Below, piece after piece: positions 47,711 through 59,856 of a stretch of DNA of 64,000 nucleotides; the stretch's first letter is position 1, and every line of letters starts with the position of its first letter. The notes beneath the pieces are model-generated. The model made no database searches. It saw nothing but the letters and a program-made list of their open reading frames with translations, and was not told where the DNA came from. The stretch comes from Telmatactis stephensoni (taxonomy: Eukaryota; Cnidaria; Anthozoa; Actiniaria; Isophelliidae): the NCBI GenBank assembly GCA_029948255.1, contig JALIZF010001390.1:1-64000 (forward strand). Reading direction: 5' to 3'. Made by a program: the position numbers and the translations under genes.

Positions 47711-50695
47711 ATGGACTCCCATTATAAGCAAATAGCAGAAAAGTACAACTACTTCCAGAAGCTCCCAAACGGTGCACTTACGCGTCACGTCTTGTTAAAA
47801 CACCTTCATCTCCACCCAGACGATCAGCTTCTGGACCTTGGAGCTGGTACAGGACAAGTCACTTCCTTTATACGGAATATCGTGGATTTAAAGGTATATT
47901 GGCGTAGCTTCTGTTGATGACCTTGAATGTTTTCATCATTCATCATTTCCATCGTTATCTTCATCATAATTATATTAACCATCGTCGTCGTCGTCATCAT
48001 CATCATCTTTATTAATAACATCATTAAGCATATTGACTCAGTTTCAGTTGATCATGATGTTCTGTTTTCATCATTCATCATTTCCATCGTTATCGTCATC
48101 ATAATTATAATTATCGTCGTCGTCGTCATCATCATCATCTTTATAAATAACATCATTAAGCATATTGACGCAGTTTCAGTTGAACATGATGTTCTGTTTT
48201 CATCATTCATCATTTCCATCGTTATCCGGCGTCATCATAATTATAACCATCGTCGGTCGTCGTCATCATCATCATCTTTATTAATAACATCATTAAGCAT
48301 ATTGACGCAGTCTCAGTTGATGTTCTTGTTTTCATCATTCATCATTTTCTTCGTTATCATAATCAGTTATCATCGTCATGATCATGATCAGTATCGTCTT
48401 AATAAATACCACAAGCGCACCTTAAAAGACGATCTCCAAGGGGAACTTTCTAACAGTGTTAAAAAAATATTTCAAAATATTAAATGCAATAAAACATACT
48501 TAATTCAAGAACCCTGTCACATGCGTGGAGCCCTGTGAAGCATTTGTTCAACAACTAAACAAGTTGGATGGGGTTGCTGTTGTACAAAATACAGCAGAAG
48601 AATATTATGAGGAGCTAGTACAGAACGTGTTGGATGGAAAAATTAAGGTATGTCTCTTCCTTTATACATGTATTAGGCGGCTTTTACAAACACAAGAAAA
48701 AATGACAATTCCCAACGTAACTTGGGTAAAACGCGGGGCTTTCCCGGGTCTAACCAGGGAATGAATCTGTTCTATTTTTACAAGTTTGAGTATTACAGGT
48801 TTCCCGAATAGAACAGATTCCCAGTTTATATTAGACCCAGGGAACCCCAAGTTGGGAATTTACATTTTTTTCCTGTGATAACTTTGAGCAACATCGAGAT
48901 GCAGTCAGCAAAGATTGTGGAAACATGATGATTTTCTCAGTTTTCTCTTGGCTTTTTTCTGATTTCTTCTATCTATAAGTATGTCAAATAGGGTAACTGG
49001 GTCCATCTGCATACTGGACGTAGCTTTTAACTTCGGACTTTCAGTCCAGTTTAACCACGTATGAGTTTAGCAGTTACGTCCAGTTTGAGTGAACTCATTC
49101 CGTGAGTGAGTATCCAAAATAATGCTATGTTTAAGGTTGGTGCCTACTAATGGGAAGGTAATTTTTTTGGCCAAAAACCACATGGGTATCAAAGAGCCCA
49201 TCATAGGGAGCTAGAATCCAAGGACAAAATTGGGGGTCACCGTGCATATTAATGAGTTACACGCCATCAAATGTTGCAAAATCTGCCTATTCTAGAGGCC
49301 CAAAGAAAAAATCATAAATACTCCATATTTTGAAAAAATGTCAAACTTTTTTTACTAAAACGTTTACAACACAATTCTCTTACTTATCAATGCTATACGA
49401 AATATGAAAAACCAGAATAACAATTTTTTTCAATGACTTTTTACTAGTTTTAGACCTGTTTTGGTTCATGACCGCCAAATGAAAAGTCCAATTTTTGCAA
49501 TCAAGTTTCAATTTTAAATTCATAAAAGTATTTTAAAATTGTAGGTTAATCTCCACTTTACAATTTACAGAAATAAAAAATAGGGGTATCCGTGCGATTT
49601 AGAAAGTTATTTGCCGATAAACGCGCGAAAACTGATCAGAATTCGCGAAAATGATAAAAAATTCCCTAGCCCTCCCCGGAAAGTAGAGCGAATTACAATG
49701 CATTGTGGGAAATTTTCAAGATGGCGGCGAAAACAGATCGTTTCTGGTAGAAATGATAGTCAAAACAGGCGTTGTAACTCAGGTTCTATTTATCAACTGT
49801 AAATTTTATTCAAATATAGGAGAGGCTAAATGGTTTTCCTTTAATTCTGCAAGTTTATTTCTTCAAAGAGTCGTAAAAAGGCCTTGCTTTTACGATTGCT
49901 TTACCGACAAAAATTCAGTGTTTTTGCATGCGCAGAAAGCAGTGCGCGCGGACAATAGTAGGCACCAACCTTAAGGAATATAAAACGCGCGCGCATGTCT
50001 CTGTACTGTGATATAAACACGATGGAAGATGTAGAGCAAGAGAAAAGCAAGCTTAGGGACACGAGGCGTAGCCGAGTGTTTCTCTTGCTTTTCGAGTGCC
50101 GCCGATCATTTCAGGACATCGAGGACATTTTAGATTTGTGATATATAGTCTGTCGCCTGCATGAAAAGCCCAACACGATTGTGCGCACTCATTTTGCCTT
50201 AGTGTCTTGAGTATATATTAACTACAACACTGATTCCAGGCTCCGTTCAACAAGGTAATAATTATTGGTGCTCTCCATCACTTCACCGACCCATTACGTT
50301 GCCTTGACAACATCATTGACTTTCTTCCAAAAGGAGGAATCTGTGTTATTGCAGAGCGACCGAAACACAAGTGGCCACTGCCTTTTCCACGCATTCACAG
50401 GCAGGAACTTCGGTCGCTTCCAACGGCATCTTACAATGTTATTCCTCACATTCAAAAGAGAAGCGATGCTTTAACTGAGATATTTGATGAGATTTTCTCG
50501 TGGGAGGTGGAAAAGAAGAGATGGTATGAAATGATACGAGGTCGTTTCATGTCAAATTTTCACAAGTACTCTGACGAAGAATTGGAAAAGAGCATCGAGG
50601 AGCTGGAGGAAGAAAGATTTGGTGGCTTGGACAATGATGATAAAATAACAATAGAAGATAATTACCTTATTACAAAGATAACAAAAAATTCTTAA
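47711..50695 (+). CDS. SAM-dependent methyltransferase, tandem copy 1 (258 aa)
   Basis: Three exons join in phase: 47711-47893, 48510-48647 and 50240-50695 (777 nt, stop TAA). Motif I LLDLGAGTGQ (residues 40-49) is the SAM-binding glycine loop; VTCVEPCEAF supplies the acidic residue after strand 2, and ALHHFTDP with LPKGGICVI are the usual later motifs of the class I Methyltransf_11/25 type. Length is normal for a stand-alone small-molecule methyltransferase. No signal peptide or membrane segment is seen, so it is probably cytosolic. The substrate cannot be told. The paralogue at 53039 has the same three-exon structure. Intron 1 carries a 133-bp tandem repeat and intron 2 two mobile elements. 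An AATAAA lies 21 bases after the stop. Confidence 0.9.
47931..48370. repeat. ~133-bp tandem repeat in methyltransferase intron
   Basis: TTTCATCATTCATCATTTCC recurs near 47931, 48065, 48198 and 48330. Each unit contains (GTC)n/(ATC)n runs and ATTAAGCATATTGAC. A 203-codon open frame through it is an artefact. Confidence 0.9.
48691..48877. mobile_element. MITE-like element, TIR CACARGAAAAAA
   Basis: CACAAGAAAAAATGAC plus AATTCCCAAC at the left is mirrored by GTTGGGAATT plus ACATTTTTTTCCTGTG at the right; GGGTCTAA and GAATCTGTTCTA are inverted inside. It is in intron 2 of methyltransferase copy 1. Confidence 0.75.
49135..49970. mobile_element. TTAA-flanked non-autonomous DNA transposon
   Basis: GGTTGGTGCCTACTA at the left and TAGTAGGCACCAACC at the right are perfect inverted ends, each directly flanked by TTAA (49131-49134 and 49971-49974). 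TTAA duplications are made by piggyBac and Kolobok transposases. No transposase is encoded in the 836 bp. Confidence 0.75.
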
Positions 50696-50715
50696 CCACT
50701 TGGCATCAGTTTAGA

Positions 50716-50721
50716 AATAAA
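50716..50721 (+). other. Polyadenylation signal AATAAA (methyltransferase copy 1)
   Basis: The hexamer is 21 bases after the TAA stop, suggesting a short 3' UTR. Confidence 0.6.
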
Positions 50722-53038
50722 GACTAGTGATACATTGTTATAAATAGCCCTTAGACTTGTTTGGTCCATAACGACCACAACCCAAAGACTACCGGATTGA
50801 ACGGGCACGTCCTCCAATTAGTAATTCCCTAATTTTTTGCATCCAATTGATTCGTTCTCCTTATTATGTTTACGTTTTACGTCGGTAGCCGGATTAGACT
50901 TGAGATCGTCTGTGTGGGGCACCTCCCTAGCCCATCTTTCCATCAAATTGATATTTCGTTTTTCATGCTGGTACCTAGTAGAGCCTTTGTGTAACGACCT
51001 TCTTGTAGGCTTATCAACGTAGCCGTCATTGAAATGTGACCGTTTGTATAATACCCAGGCAGGGTAAATGTATAGAATGAATTGATTTAGATCGCTGTAG
51101 AGACGTGGCCGTTAGTGGAGGTTCTACTTCACCCCGCTGATTTTCATTGACTGTTTTAAAAGATAATCTCATCAATGGGGTTATACCTTTAACGGATGAC
51201 GGTTAAAAATTCGGTAAAATTTACTGCTTTATGGTTAAAATAAGTCAATTAAATATTAATCAGTATTATTATTCAATTTTCATACACTGTACAAATTCTG
51301 ATTTTCTGATTGGTCAGTTTGTACCACGTGACGCGTTGTTATGACGTGCAACACGTCACGATGTAATAATATATTTTCGATAACGTGAGCGTCCACCAAG
51401 AATTGTATGAGCAAACCGCCTATTCCTTAATTACATTTATTAAACAAACCGCTTATTCCTGACATTTATTTAACCATGCAGGCTGGCGACTAGCCTCCGT
51501 CGCATCCGCTACCAGTGTCGTCACGCAACGCTTTCTCCCCTACTCAGGGGAGAAAGTGTTGCGTGACGACAACAGCTTTCTACTCAATCCATTTCGCTAT
51601 GAATATTCCGATGATGGTCTGAGCTTCTATAGCAAAAATACTTCAGCATCTGATAGAGAGAAAGTCTTTCCTGATGATGTAGTCTGTTTCATTGTCCGAT
51701 TGACAACAACAACTACAGCTACGGCTTATGAAGGCAGTCTAATGTGAGTGTTTTTCAACTGAATACTTAGTTTATTTCTTTCCTGCTTTTGTGTATTGCA
51801 AAGGCCTTTGAGCTATAGAGATGTTGGTACGAGATAAACTAGTGACAGAATCTAATACAACTGAAATGTATCTAGTCTACTTTCTAGAGGCCTTACGAAA
51901 AGTGAAGAATGTTTATATGAAGGCCGGTGAGTTTATATTCCTGATAGCAAGGATCGACTCTTTTGTTTTCAATTGCTTTCAGGCTTGGGGACACGAAAAT
52001 CAAGAGTTATCCCAGCTGAATTCATATAAACTGAGGGCCCTAGAGTCACTTGAGTGTAAGGCTTACATCTAGACCATTATTAAATCATTGTCATTATTTT
52101 TAATTTTTTCATCACTTGTATTTTATTATGTTCCTAACCCAGTGTATACACTATATTAACTTAATGTTCAAGCTTTGTGGAGCTAAATCACGTGATCTTC
52201 AGATACGCATCACGCTTCACTCTAACGAACACGTTGTTTGATAAAAATGAAAAGTCACTGGGTCATGATAAGCGCACGTTAAGTTTATTGTAAAATCTTC
52301 TCCAAGGCTAATAAGTTTTATTTTAATTTTCATTTGACTGTCCAACTATGCTGAGATACGGTGTAACGCAATCTTTTGAAAGGAGGATATTTCAGACAGA
52401 TTTTACCCTGTTCCCTGCTAGTTCATTTTTTACTAGTTCTTTTGGCTACGCTATTAATCGTGAGCTAAGATATTTTCATAAATGCCAAATACATGAACAC
52501 AGCAGAAATGCCTGTTTCTGAACAAATGTAAATGAATGGAACTCGTTACCCAGCAGTGTCTTGGATATAGGAAAGTTATGGCCATTTAGAGAGCTCTTAC
52601 AAAAATTATTAGATAAGAATGACCAGTATTTTATCTATTTTATTTATTTTGTTTATTATTTACTATTTATTTTTGACAAAAACATCTTGAAGTCATTTTC
52701 AATTTGCTCACTGGAGAAACTTATATATTAATATTAATATAACTCATATTAATAAAAACATTTTTATTCATCATTTATACATTTCATTTTATTATTCAAA
52801 TATACTACAATTATATATCCCCCTCCCCCATAGTTTCATATCTTATGTCTTGCGGTGATTCCTTCACAAGAAGGGAAGAGAGAAGAGGAGAGGAGAGGAG
52901 AGGAGAGGAGAAGAGAGGAGAGAAGAGGAACAAATAATCGTCAATGATTAATTAGTTAACTTGATCTCTTTTCCAATACTATATGAAAACTGCTGTATAT
53001 ATTAAAATAAATCTCTGTGTTTTACTGATTACAGCTAA
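50722..53038. other. Spacer between the methyltransferase copies
   Basis: Mostly AT-rich DNA. A 24-bp-arm hairpin lies at 51517-51570. An open frame at 51556-51747 starts inside the hairpin and is followed by GTGAGTG, but no partner exon or motif is seen. (GAGAG)n occurs at 52882-52925. I see no supported gene. Confidence 0.5.
51517..51570. repeat. 24-bp inverted repeat, TCACGCAACGC type
   Basis: GTCGTCACGCAACGCTTTCT with CCCC is inverted with one mismatch around a 6-base loop. It may be two joined element ends. Confidence 0.8.
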
Positions 53039-54788
53039 ATGGATTCCCACTACAAAAACATAGCAGAAAAGTACAACTATCTCTACGAATTGCCTAACAG
53101 GGTTCTTGCCCGTTGCGTTTTAAAACACCTTCAACTCCAACCAGATGATCACCTTCTTGACCTTGGGGCTGGTACAGGTCAAATAACGTCCTTTATACGG
53201 GATATAGTTCATTTGAAGGTGGGTATAGGAATCTTCCTTTAAATTTCCTCAATAGCATAGATCAAGGTTGCTGATACAATATACACCTATTTCAAAAAAA
53301 TGGTTGTCGTACGAGAGGTCTCAAGCTTACGCGACAAGACCGAAAAGGACTATGGGTAGTAGGTAAAAAAATCACTCTTTTTCAGGTTTGGTATTAATTT
53401 TAGCATCAGCAAGTGAAGTTCTTTAGTGTTTAAGGTCAAGGCAAGCTATTTTGAGTTGTCGTATGGCTGATTTGTGTGTTTTTGTGCTTTAGTAATTCCT
53501 ACTCATACTCCCTTTTGGGTGAGTCACGTAAGCTTTTGCCGACAACATTGATTGAAATAGGTACATCAAAAGAGGAGAAGCTGATTTTAACTTTTTTCTT
53601 TTCCCTCACCGCTTTCCCCAAGCCCCTTCTACCTCTCCTCCTCCTCCTCTTCCTTATTCCAATTCTCATTCTAGAACATTGTTACATGTGTGGAACCTTG
53701 TGAAGCATTTCTTGAACAACTCAACAAGTTGGATGGGGTCGCTGCTGTACAAAATACAGCAGAGGAATTTTATGAGAAATTGAAAAAGAGAGTGATTGAT
53801 GAAAAAACGAAGGTATGACTGTCATTTTATTCATGAAAAAGCTTTACGATCAAAGTTGTAACTTAGACCTGTACAGGGGCGGATTTAGGTAAGGGGCGCA
53901 GGGGGTGCGTACCCCCCTCCTGAGACGGCTTCTCCTAAGTGCTGTTTTCTCATTATTTTTCCAAAATATTCTCTCGGCAGTTTCCAATATATATCATATT
54001 ATGGTGCCCCTCGATCGCGATCGTAGTCATCCAATGGGAACCAGGGCTCTATTTCACATAGCGTTCCTAAATTTCGAGTATAAGTAATCGTACTCGGGTT
54101 TTTCAAGGATTTACAGCTATTTCAGTCATTTATATTAATACAGTACCTATTAATAACATTGTTTTCTTACATAGTCGGGTTTGTTTGTTTAGTTTACACT
54201 ATAAAGATGTTTCAGTGCATGGTACACACAAGTTTACGAGTTCTCGTACGCGCGCTACGCACGCTTTGTGAAACGGACTAGACTAAGGAATTTTTTGAAG
54301 CTGTATCATCAAGATGTGACTCCAATTTCTAGGCTCCTTTCAACAAAGTCATGATTGTTGCTGCCCTACATCACTTCAATGATCCAAGAGTTTGCCTTGA
54401 CAATATTATCGATCTTCTCCCCAAGGGAGGAATCTGTGTTATCAAAGAGCGTCGAAAAGACAAGTGGAGACTCCCTTTTTGCCGCGCCGTTGTAGAGAAT
54501 CTTTGTTCACTTCCTACAATGTCTTACATTGTTCTACCCCACCTTCAAAGAAGAACTGATGCTCTGACGGAGATATGGGATGAGCCGTTCTCATATGTGG
54601 TGGAAAAGAAACGATGGTATGATATGATACGAGGTCGTTTCGTATCGTTTTTTGACAGATACTCAGACACTGAATTGGAACAGAGTATCAAGGAGCTGGA
54701 GCAAGAAAGATTTGGCGGCTTGAAAGACGATGATAATATCACTATAGAAGATATTGCTGTCATTACTAAAATTACAAAACTATGTTAG
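53039..54788 (+). CDS. SAM-dependent methyltransferase, tandem copy 2 (257 aa)
   Basis: Exons 53039-53218, 53675-53812 and 54333-54788 join in phase (774 nt, stop TAG). Motif I LLDLGAGTGQ is at residues 39-48, followed by VTCVEPCEAF, ALHHFNDP and LPKGGICVI. It aligns end to end with copy 1, lacking one residue in exon 1; exon 2 is identical at 34 of 46 positions and exons 2 and 3 have equal lengths in the two copies. The introns are shorter and free of the elements in copy 1. The start ATG is at the same place as in copy 1 (MDSHYK). A recent-to-intermediate tandem duplication explains the pair. Substrate unknown. Confidence 0.9.
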
Positions 54789-55007
54789 ACGGTGTTTTCT
54801 TAATATCCAAATTATTTGATGAGAGCGATTTTGACTAAATACACTCTTCCTCCTTTCTTATTCTTCATTCACTGATTTTCAGACAATCATTGACGGAGAA
54901 AACCAGGCGATTCCCAAACATTAGGGTCGGCCGATTCATTCCATCTTTTCATTTTTCAGCATATGATGTCTATCTGATACGAACATGAACTGGGGTATTT
55001 GGACTAT

Positions 55008-55446
55008 AGTGCCATAGCCCGGGGGGGGTACTCCTTCCAGTTTTGGGTAGGGACGTGCCGCTGAGCCCCTCAAACCCTGACCCTGTTCCAGAGTAAAAAA
55101 GCTTAAAACGCTACCCTGTTCCAGAGTAAGTACCACAAAAATATAACCTGTCCCAGTGAAATGTTTTGCATTTTTACATGCAATAGTTTGTATTATCGGT
55201 TTTGTCAAGCATTTAATGAAGAGTCAATCTGATATTCCGACTGATTTCTTTTTGGTACCTAATTACAGAGCGAGGTTTTTGCAATATCCAGACGTACTTT
55301 GTACTTTGCCAGAGAGAGGAAGAGCTATTTTATATACCCTGTTCCAGAGTAAAATCGCTGAAAACCATACCCTGTTTGGCGGCACGTACCCGTATAGCAA
55401 ATATATGGGAGTCCCCCCCCCCCCCCCCCCCCCCGGGTGCCATAGT
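55008..55446. mobile_element. C/G-ended inverted-repeat element
   Basis: GTGCCATAGCCCGGGGGGGG and a 22-C run with CGGGTGCCATAGT are inverted ends. ACCCTGTTCCAGAGTAA occurs three times inside. It is intergenic, downstream of methyltransferase copy 2. Confidence 0.65.
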
Positions 55447-56334
55447 TTTGGTCCCACTTAACCCCCTCAAGCTTCCATATATATTTTAGAGCCATATATC
55501 ATTAGAGCCATTTTTCTGAGATTCAACCAATGACATAAGAATTTGAAAACAGTTCGTAATGTGGTTTTGACTAATTCCATTGGTCATTGGTGATGTATAA
55601 CCACCATATTTTGTGAATCCAACTACGCAAATAACGTTCGCGTTTTCGATTTAGAGATATGACGCTTTTAATATGTGTATTTTCGCAGTTTGGCAATAAA
55701 AGCGCAAAAGGAACAAATTGAAAAGCAAAAAGGAAAGGTTTATCATAGAGGACCAGCTGATGAATTTGTTTTAGAGGAAAGATGATGATGTCTACTGTGC
55801 AAATCTATTTGGGCAATTTTGGCTGTGATAGCTGGTCAAAGAAGATGTATGGGGAAGTTTGTGATCATTCCTCGTATGAAAATGATTAAAAAGGAAAAGT
55901 AAGGTTTTATGTTTTGAATATAATTTGTATTCTGATAGTTCTGAGAGATGTAGGACTTAATAGTTTGATTTGGGCTTTTGTAAGAATTTACGTTTCTGAA
56001 ACTATATCCGCGAATATATCTTTTCCTCAGGCTATTTCTTTGCCAAAAAAACCGCCATTTTGTTTTTCTCGTGATGAAATCCGCAGATCTATTGCGCCCG
56101 CGATATGACCGGAATTTCTGGCGATGGCTAAGTGCCTCGCGTGGCAGTTTCTTCACGCAGTTTTTCAACGTGTGCTACGGGCTAAAGACACTGACATTGA
56201 TTAATATTGTATCAAACTCTTTATATTTAAACAATCCTGTCCCCATTTCGACTAATTCCAATGTAGCTTGCAAGCACTTTTATGTAGTTCTCGACGTTAT
56301 GCCGCGAAATCACATAACACCAAAAGACTCTTAA

Positions 56335-56443
56335 GGGCTGTTTATTGTATGAAAGCGAGTTAGCCCTGGTAGCCCAGATAACTGTCTCTAGGGAAAAAAA
56401 CATCCAGGCTACCAGAGACAACTCTCCTTCATTTAAACAGCCC
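56335..56443. mobile_element. MITE-like element, TIR GGGCTGTTTA
   Basis: GGGCTGTTTA / TAAACAGCCC inverted ends with inner CTGGTAGCC / GGCTACCAG. Confidence 0.7.
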
Positions 56444-57042
56444 ACTAGACAAAGCTCTGGATAGAAGGTACTGTCAAATTCAATAGAGTGGAACCCTGCC
56501 TTACGGACAGCCGCTTATTACGGACATGTAATTCTGTCCCAGCCGTAAAAAAGGCCTGTAAAATTAGCCGTTTAATACGAATACCCGCTCAATACGAACA
56601 CTCCGTCTCGTCCCCATGGTGTCCGTATTAAAGGGTTTCACTGTATCTAATCTTATCTATATACTATAGTTTGACACTCTGCCCGTACATGAACAAATAC
56701 AGCTTTCATACAGACTCGCTTCATCGGGTTGCCTGTATAATAAACTACTTGGTTGATGTGATTTGATAAAATAGATTTAACATTTAAATACTTGAACAAC
56801 CTTAAAAAACTATCGTAATTTTGAAATACTAAAAATATCTAGCTATATAACTCGCCGCAAGGTGAACACTAGTGACATCAGCTCAAGTAAAAGCAACATT
56901 CCCAGACTCAAGAGCGTACTGATCATTAGCAGTGATTTTCTTTTCTCACAAATGATATAAATGCAGCACTAGCCTGCTTATGTTGTTTGCGCTTGTACTT
57001 ATGTCGCTTGTGTAAATCAGGCCTTACAGTCCACTCTTAAGC

Positions 57043-57255
57043 CGATGTTGCACGGGACGATTTGCAACGACGATTTTTCGCGCTACGCTAAGTTGATGCC
57101 GTGTAACAGATCACACGGAACGATTGTTAAGCGCAATTTTGGCTTCCGCAACACGTTACGGGTAGTCAAAACTGCAACGAACAATAACGAATTTGATCCA
57201 AATTGTCGAGGCGTTGCGCGGAAAATCGTCGTTGCCAATCGTTTCGTGTAACAGC
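57043..57255. mobile_element. MITE-like element with ~45-bp TIRs
   Basis: TGTTGCACGGGACGATTTGC and following bases are inverted at the right end (GCCAATCGTTTCGTGTAACA in reverse). Both arms contain AACGACGATTTT and CGCG. The GTGTAACA theme resembles the element at 47054. Confidence 0.75.
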
Positions 57256-57989
57256 TTTTCAGAAACACTCAGTAAAAGACCGTTTAGAAGAAGTTAGATC
57301 AACTCTAGCTTTATGGTTAAATCTTTTGTTTTCTTTTCACTGAAGACTTTAGAAGCAAATGAATCATTCCTAGTGCTATGGTTACCCTGCATTTGGGATC
57401 TAACAAAACAAAACAAAACAAAAAACAGAGAACGTTCAGTTCGACAGAGCCAGCCAAAGATACCTGCCTTATTAGAAAGGTGTGTGAAATGTCTGACATA
57501 CCTGATATAACATTCTGTTAATAGTTCACTAATAGTAAAGAGAGCGATTTCATTTACGATCGATCAAACTTTTGGGCCTCGTAACAAAGTACTTAACTGC
57601 CTTGTGGGACTATACAACAACTCACTTAGCCCGCGTAGCAGCCTCTCTAGGAAGCAGAGGGAGGGAGGGGGGAAAAGATTATGTGTGTGGGAGGGGGGGG
57701 GGGGAGGGGTAGAAAAGACTGTGAGACTGGGGAGCGTCCTTGAGGGGGAGGGAGAGGATCGCTACGCAGGTTACATTTTACTAGTTTCTAAATCTGGTTT
57801 GCGTTTTCCATCAGGTTTTGCCTTGTTATTTCAAAGGATAGCATTGCTCCGTTTATTTGCAAGTTTTGTCTTGTTATTTTATGAATATTTTCACTCTCAA
57901 TAATCACCGTCCTCGGAGACCCAGGGTTCTGGGCCCACCTGAGGATGAATAATCACAGTTTTATGATATTTTTTTCAATCATTATCAAG

Positions 57990-57995
57990 TTTATT
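57990..57995 (-). other. Polyadenylation signal AATAAA (homeobox gene)
   Basis: TTTATT on the plus strand, about 250 bases after the TAA stop of the homeobox exon. Confidence 0.4.
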
Positions 57996-58243
57996 TTGCG
58001 ATAAAAAGGAAACACAACCAAACGATAACGAAGAACAATTGTCAGTGCTTCATTCTGTATCCTATACATGAGGTACGGTTTCATTCCAAAATAAGGAATC
58101 GAGGTAATGTTGCTTGTATATGTACCTTTGAGTGTCCATCCTCTCAATTCTTTAGCTGACTTTCGATTCCATGCAGCTAAGAAGGAAAACAACAAAGACA
58201 TCGAGCTTGAAATTATTATACAATCCAGTTTGTTAACTAAACT

Positions 58244-58834
58244 TTACACGTCAGCTCTCATGTTATAGGCTCTCACCATTCCCATGGCAACGGCATGTTC
58301 CTTCGCTTTAAGGCGCAAAGCAGCGATGCTTGAACTATGTCGTACTACGCATTGTCCAGACTGCGGATCGTGCTCACTTTCGACTCTACAGTCCCGCGAT
58401 GCAGGTGGGCCAGCGGAAGGAGGCGAATGACATGCGCGAGGTGACGTAAGAGTTGGATGAATTGATGTAGGGTTGTGACTGGGTGGCATAGATGAAGATG
58501 TGATGGTCACATTGGGATGCGGTCCTTGTTGATGGCCATGCGCTCTAGATAAAGGGGGCGATGAATTAACCATGGTGCTTTGCGACTTTGGTGAAGTTCG
58601 GCCAGCCATTGAATGAATTGGAGGAAGTACGGCTGCATAGCTAGGAAGTGTCACGTGAGGTGGAAGATGCCTTGCTATTGGTCCACCTTGGGTGATGCTT
58701 AGTGCGTCATCACGAGGCCAGGAGGGAGGAGGGCTTGGATCGTAAGGGGAGCCACCCATTCCCCGTGCGGGGAGGGGTACTTGAGAGTATCGTTCTCTTT
58801 TCCTCCATTTTGCTCTTCGGTTTTGGAACCACAC
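58244..58834 (-). CDS. Last exon of an Alx/aristaless-like paired-class homeobox gene
   Basis: The exon starts at a CTAG 3' splice site and reads VWFQNRRAKWRKRERYSQ, i.e. homeodomain positions 47 onward with Gln50 and Asn51. An intron between homeodomain residues 46 and 47 is the classic position in paired-like genes. RKRERY is typical of Alx. A Pro/Ser/His-rich region follows, and SSIAALRLKAKEHAVAMG (from exon residue 168) is an OAR motif, found in aristaless-related factors. It ends in TAA after 196 codons. The protein should be a nuclear DNA-binding transcription factor. The exon or exons for residues 1-46 of the homeodomain are not found up to 64000, so the intron exceeds 5.1 kb and the gene is truncated by the window. 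Other paired-class genes (Arx, Otp) are less likely. Confidence 0.9.
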   Translation of the reverse strand: MWFQNRRAKWRKRERYSQVPLPARGMGGSPYDPSPPPSWPRDDALSITQGGPIARHLPPHVTLPSYAAVLPPIHSMAGRTSPKSQSTMVNSSPPLSRAHGHQQGPHPNVTITSSSMPPSHNPTSIHPTLTSPRACHSPPSAGPPASRDCRVESEHDPQSGQCVVRHSSSIAALRLKAKEHAVAMGMVRAYNMRADV

Positions 58835-59724
58835 CTAGAAATATCAAAAGTATATATTATAGAGAAAAAATGTTATCACGCGATAACAGTCGTCTCTCAA
58901 TAGCCCTTTTCTCAAGATTGCGCGCGCATCTTGAAATCGGCAACAAAAATACTTCTGAGTACAATTTTCAAACTTTAAATAGGCTATAAGTCTAGAATAA
59001 AGCATTATTTTGCATAGTAAACGACAAAAATCGCTGTTTAAATTGTTTTTAATCTCAAAGTTGAAAATAATTTTGGCCAACAGCTTTCAACATTGTTTGC
59101 CCAAACATGTTGGATGCGTATAAATGAAGAAAAAAGACTACAACGTCTAACAATTGTGTTCAGCCAACATCTAAGAATTGTGCCTCGGCCAAGAAGAGTC
59201 GAAAATTCGCTGAGTGAACGTTCAAAGCGTCTTGTTTATTAATAATTGTTACGCGGACTACAAATACGTATATACAAAGAGATATATATATCGAAAATTC
59301 TATTTCCGCGATTATTTCATTTTTGTGATTAAAATCTCCGCTTTTTCATTATTAAGCCATTTGAACAGCTGCAGCTCTTTGGCGGAGATTTAAAGAAACA
59401 TTAATGGTTTGATAACAGCCTTGAGCGATGAAAAAATACCCCTCTACACATATGAAGAACTCTAGGTTATTGTACCACCATGCCGAGATAAAGGGTTGAA
59501 ACATGCAAGATAAAATTGTCCAGAATACAGAATTAAACTTTCATCGTTATGATCGAAATCTTTCCCATCCCCCCCCTCCCCCGCCTACTTAAATAAGACT
59601 CTAACGGGTTAAAATCACTTATTTTACATTCAATGGACTTGCATGCGCAATTGCAATGCGTTGACGATCAAATCGATGCATAAGTATTTCAAAGTTTTGA
59701 TCACGGTTCAGCATGCGTTAAGCA

Positions 59725-59856
59725 CATTCTCCACTCATCGCAGAAAGCACTCGCTGCGATCATTTTTACTCGCTGCGAAATTTTCAACAATAGATTTTAT
59801 TGCGAACGAGTACTCGCTGGCTCGCTGCGAGTAATTTCTGCGATGAGTGGAGAATG
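59725..59856. mobile_element. MITE-like element, TIR CATTCTCCACTCATCGCAGA
   Basis: Twenty-two-bp inverted ends CATTCTCCACTCATCGCAGA(AA). CTCGCTGCGA recurs four times in the interior. Confidence 0.8.

Noticed and set aside
47927..48538. 203-codon open frame
   Set aside because: It runs through the 133-bp intronic tandem repeat between methyltransferase exons 1 and 2 and reads exon 2 out of frame.
51556..52072. Two open frames between the methyltransferase genes
   Set aside because: The first begins inside a hairpin and the second has no start context; neither has a partner exon or recognised motif, although the first is followed by a possible 5' splice site.
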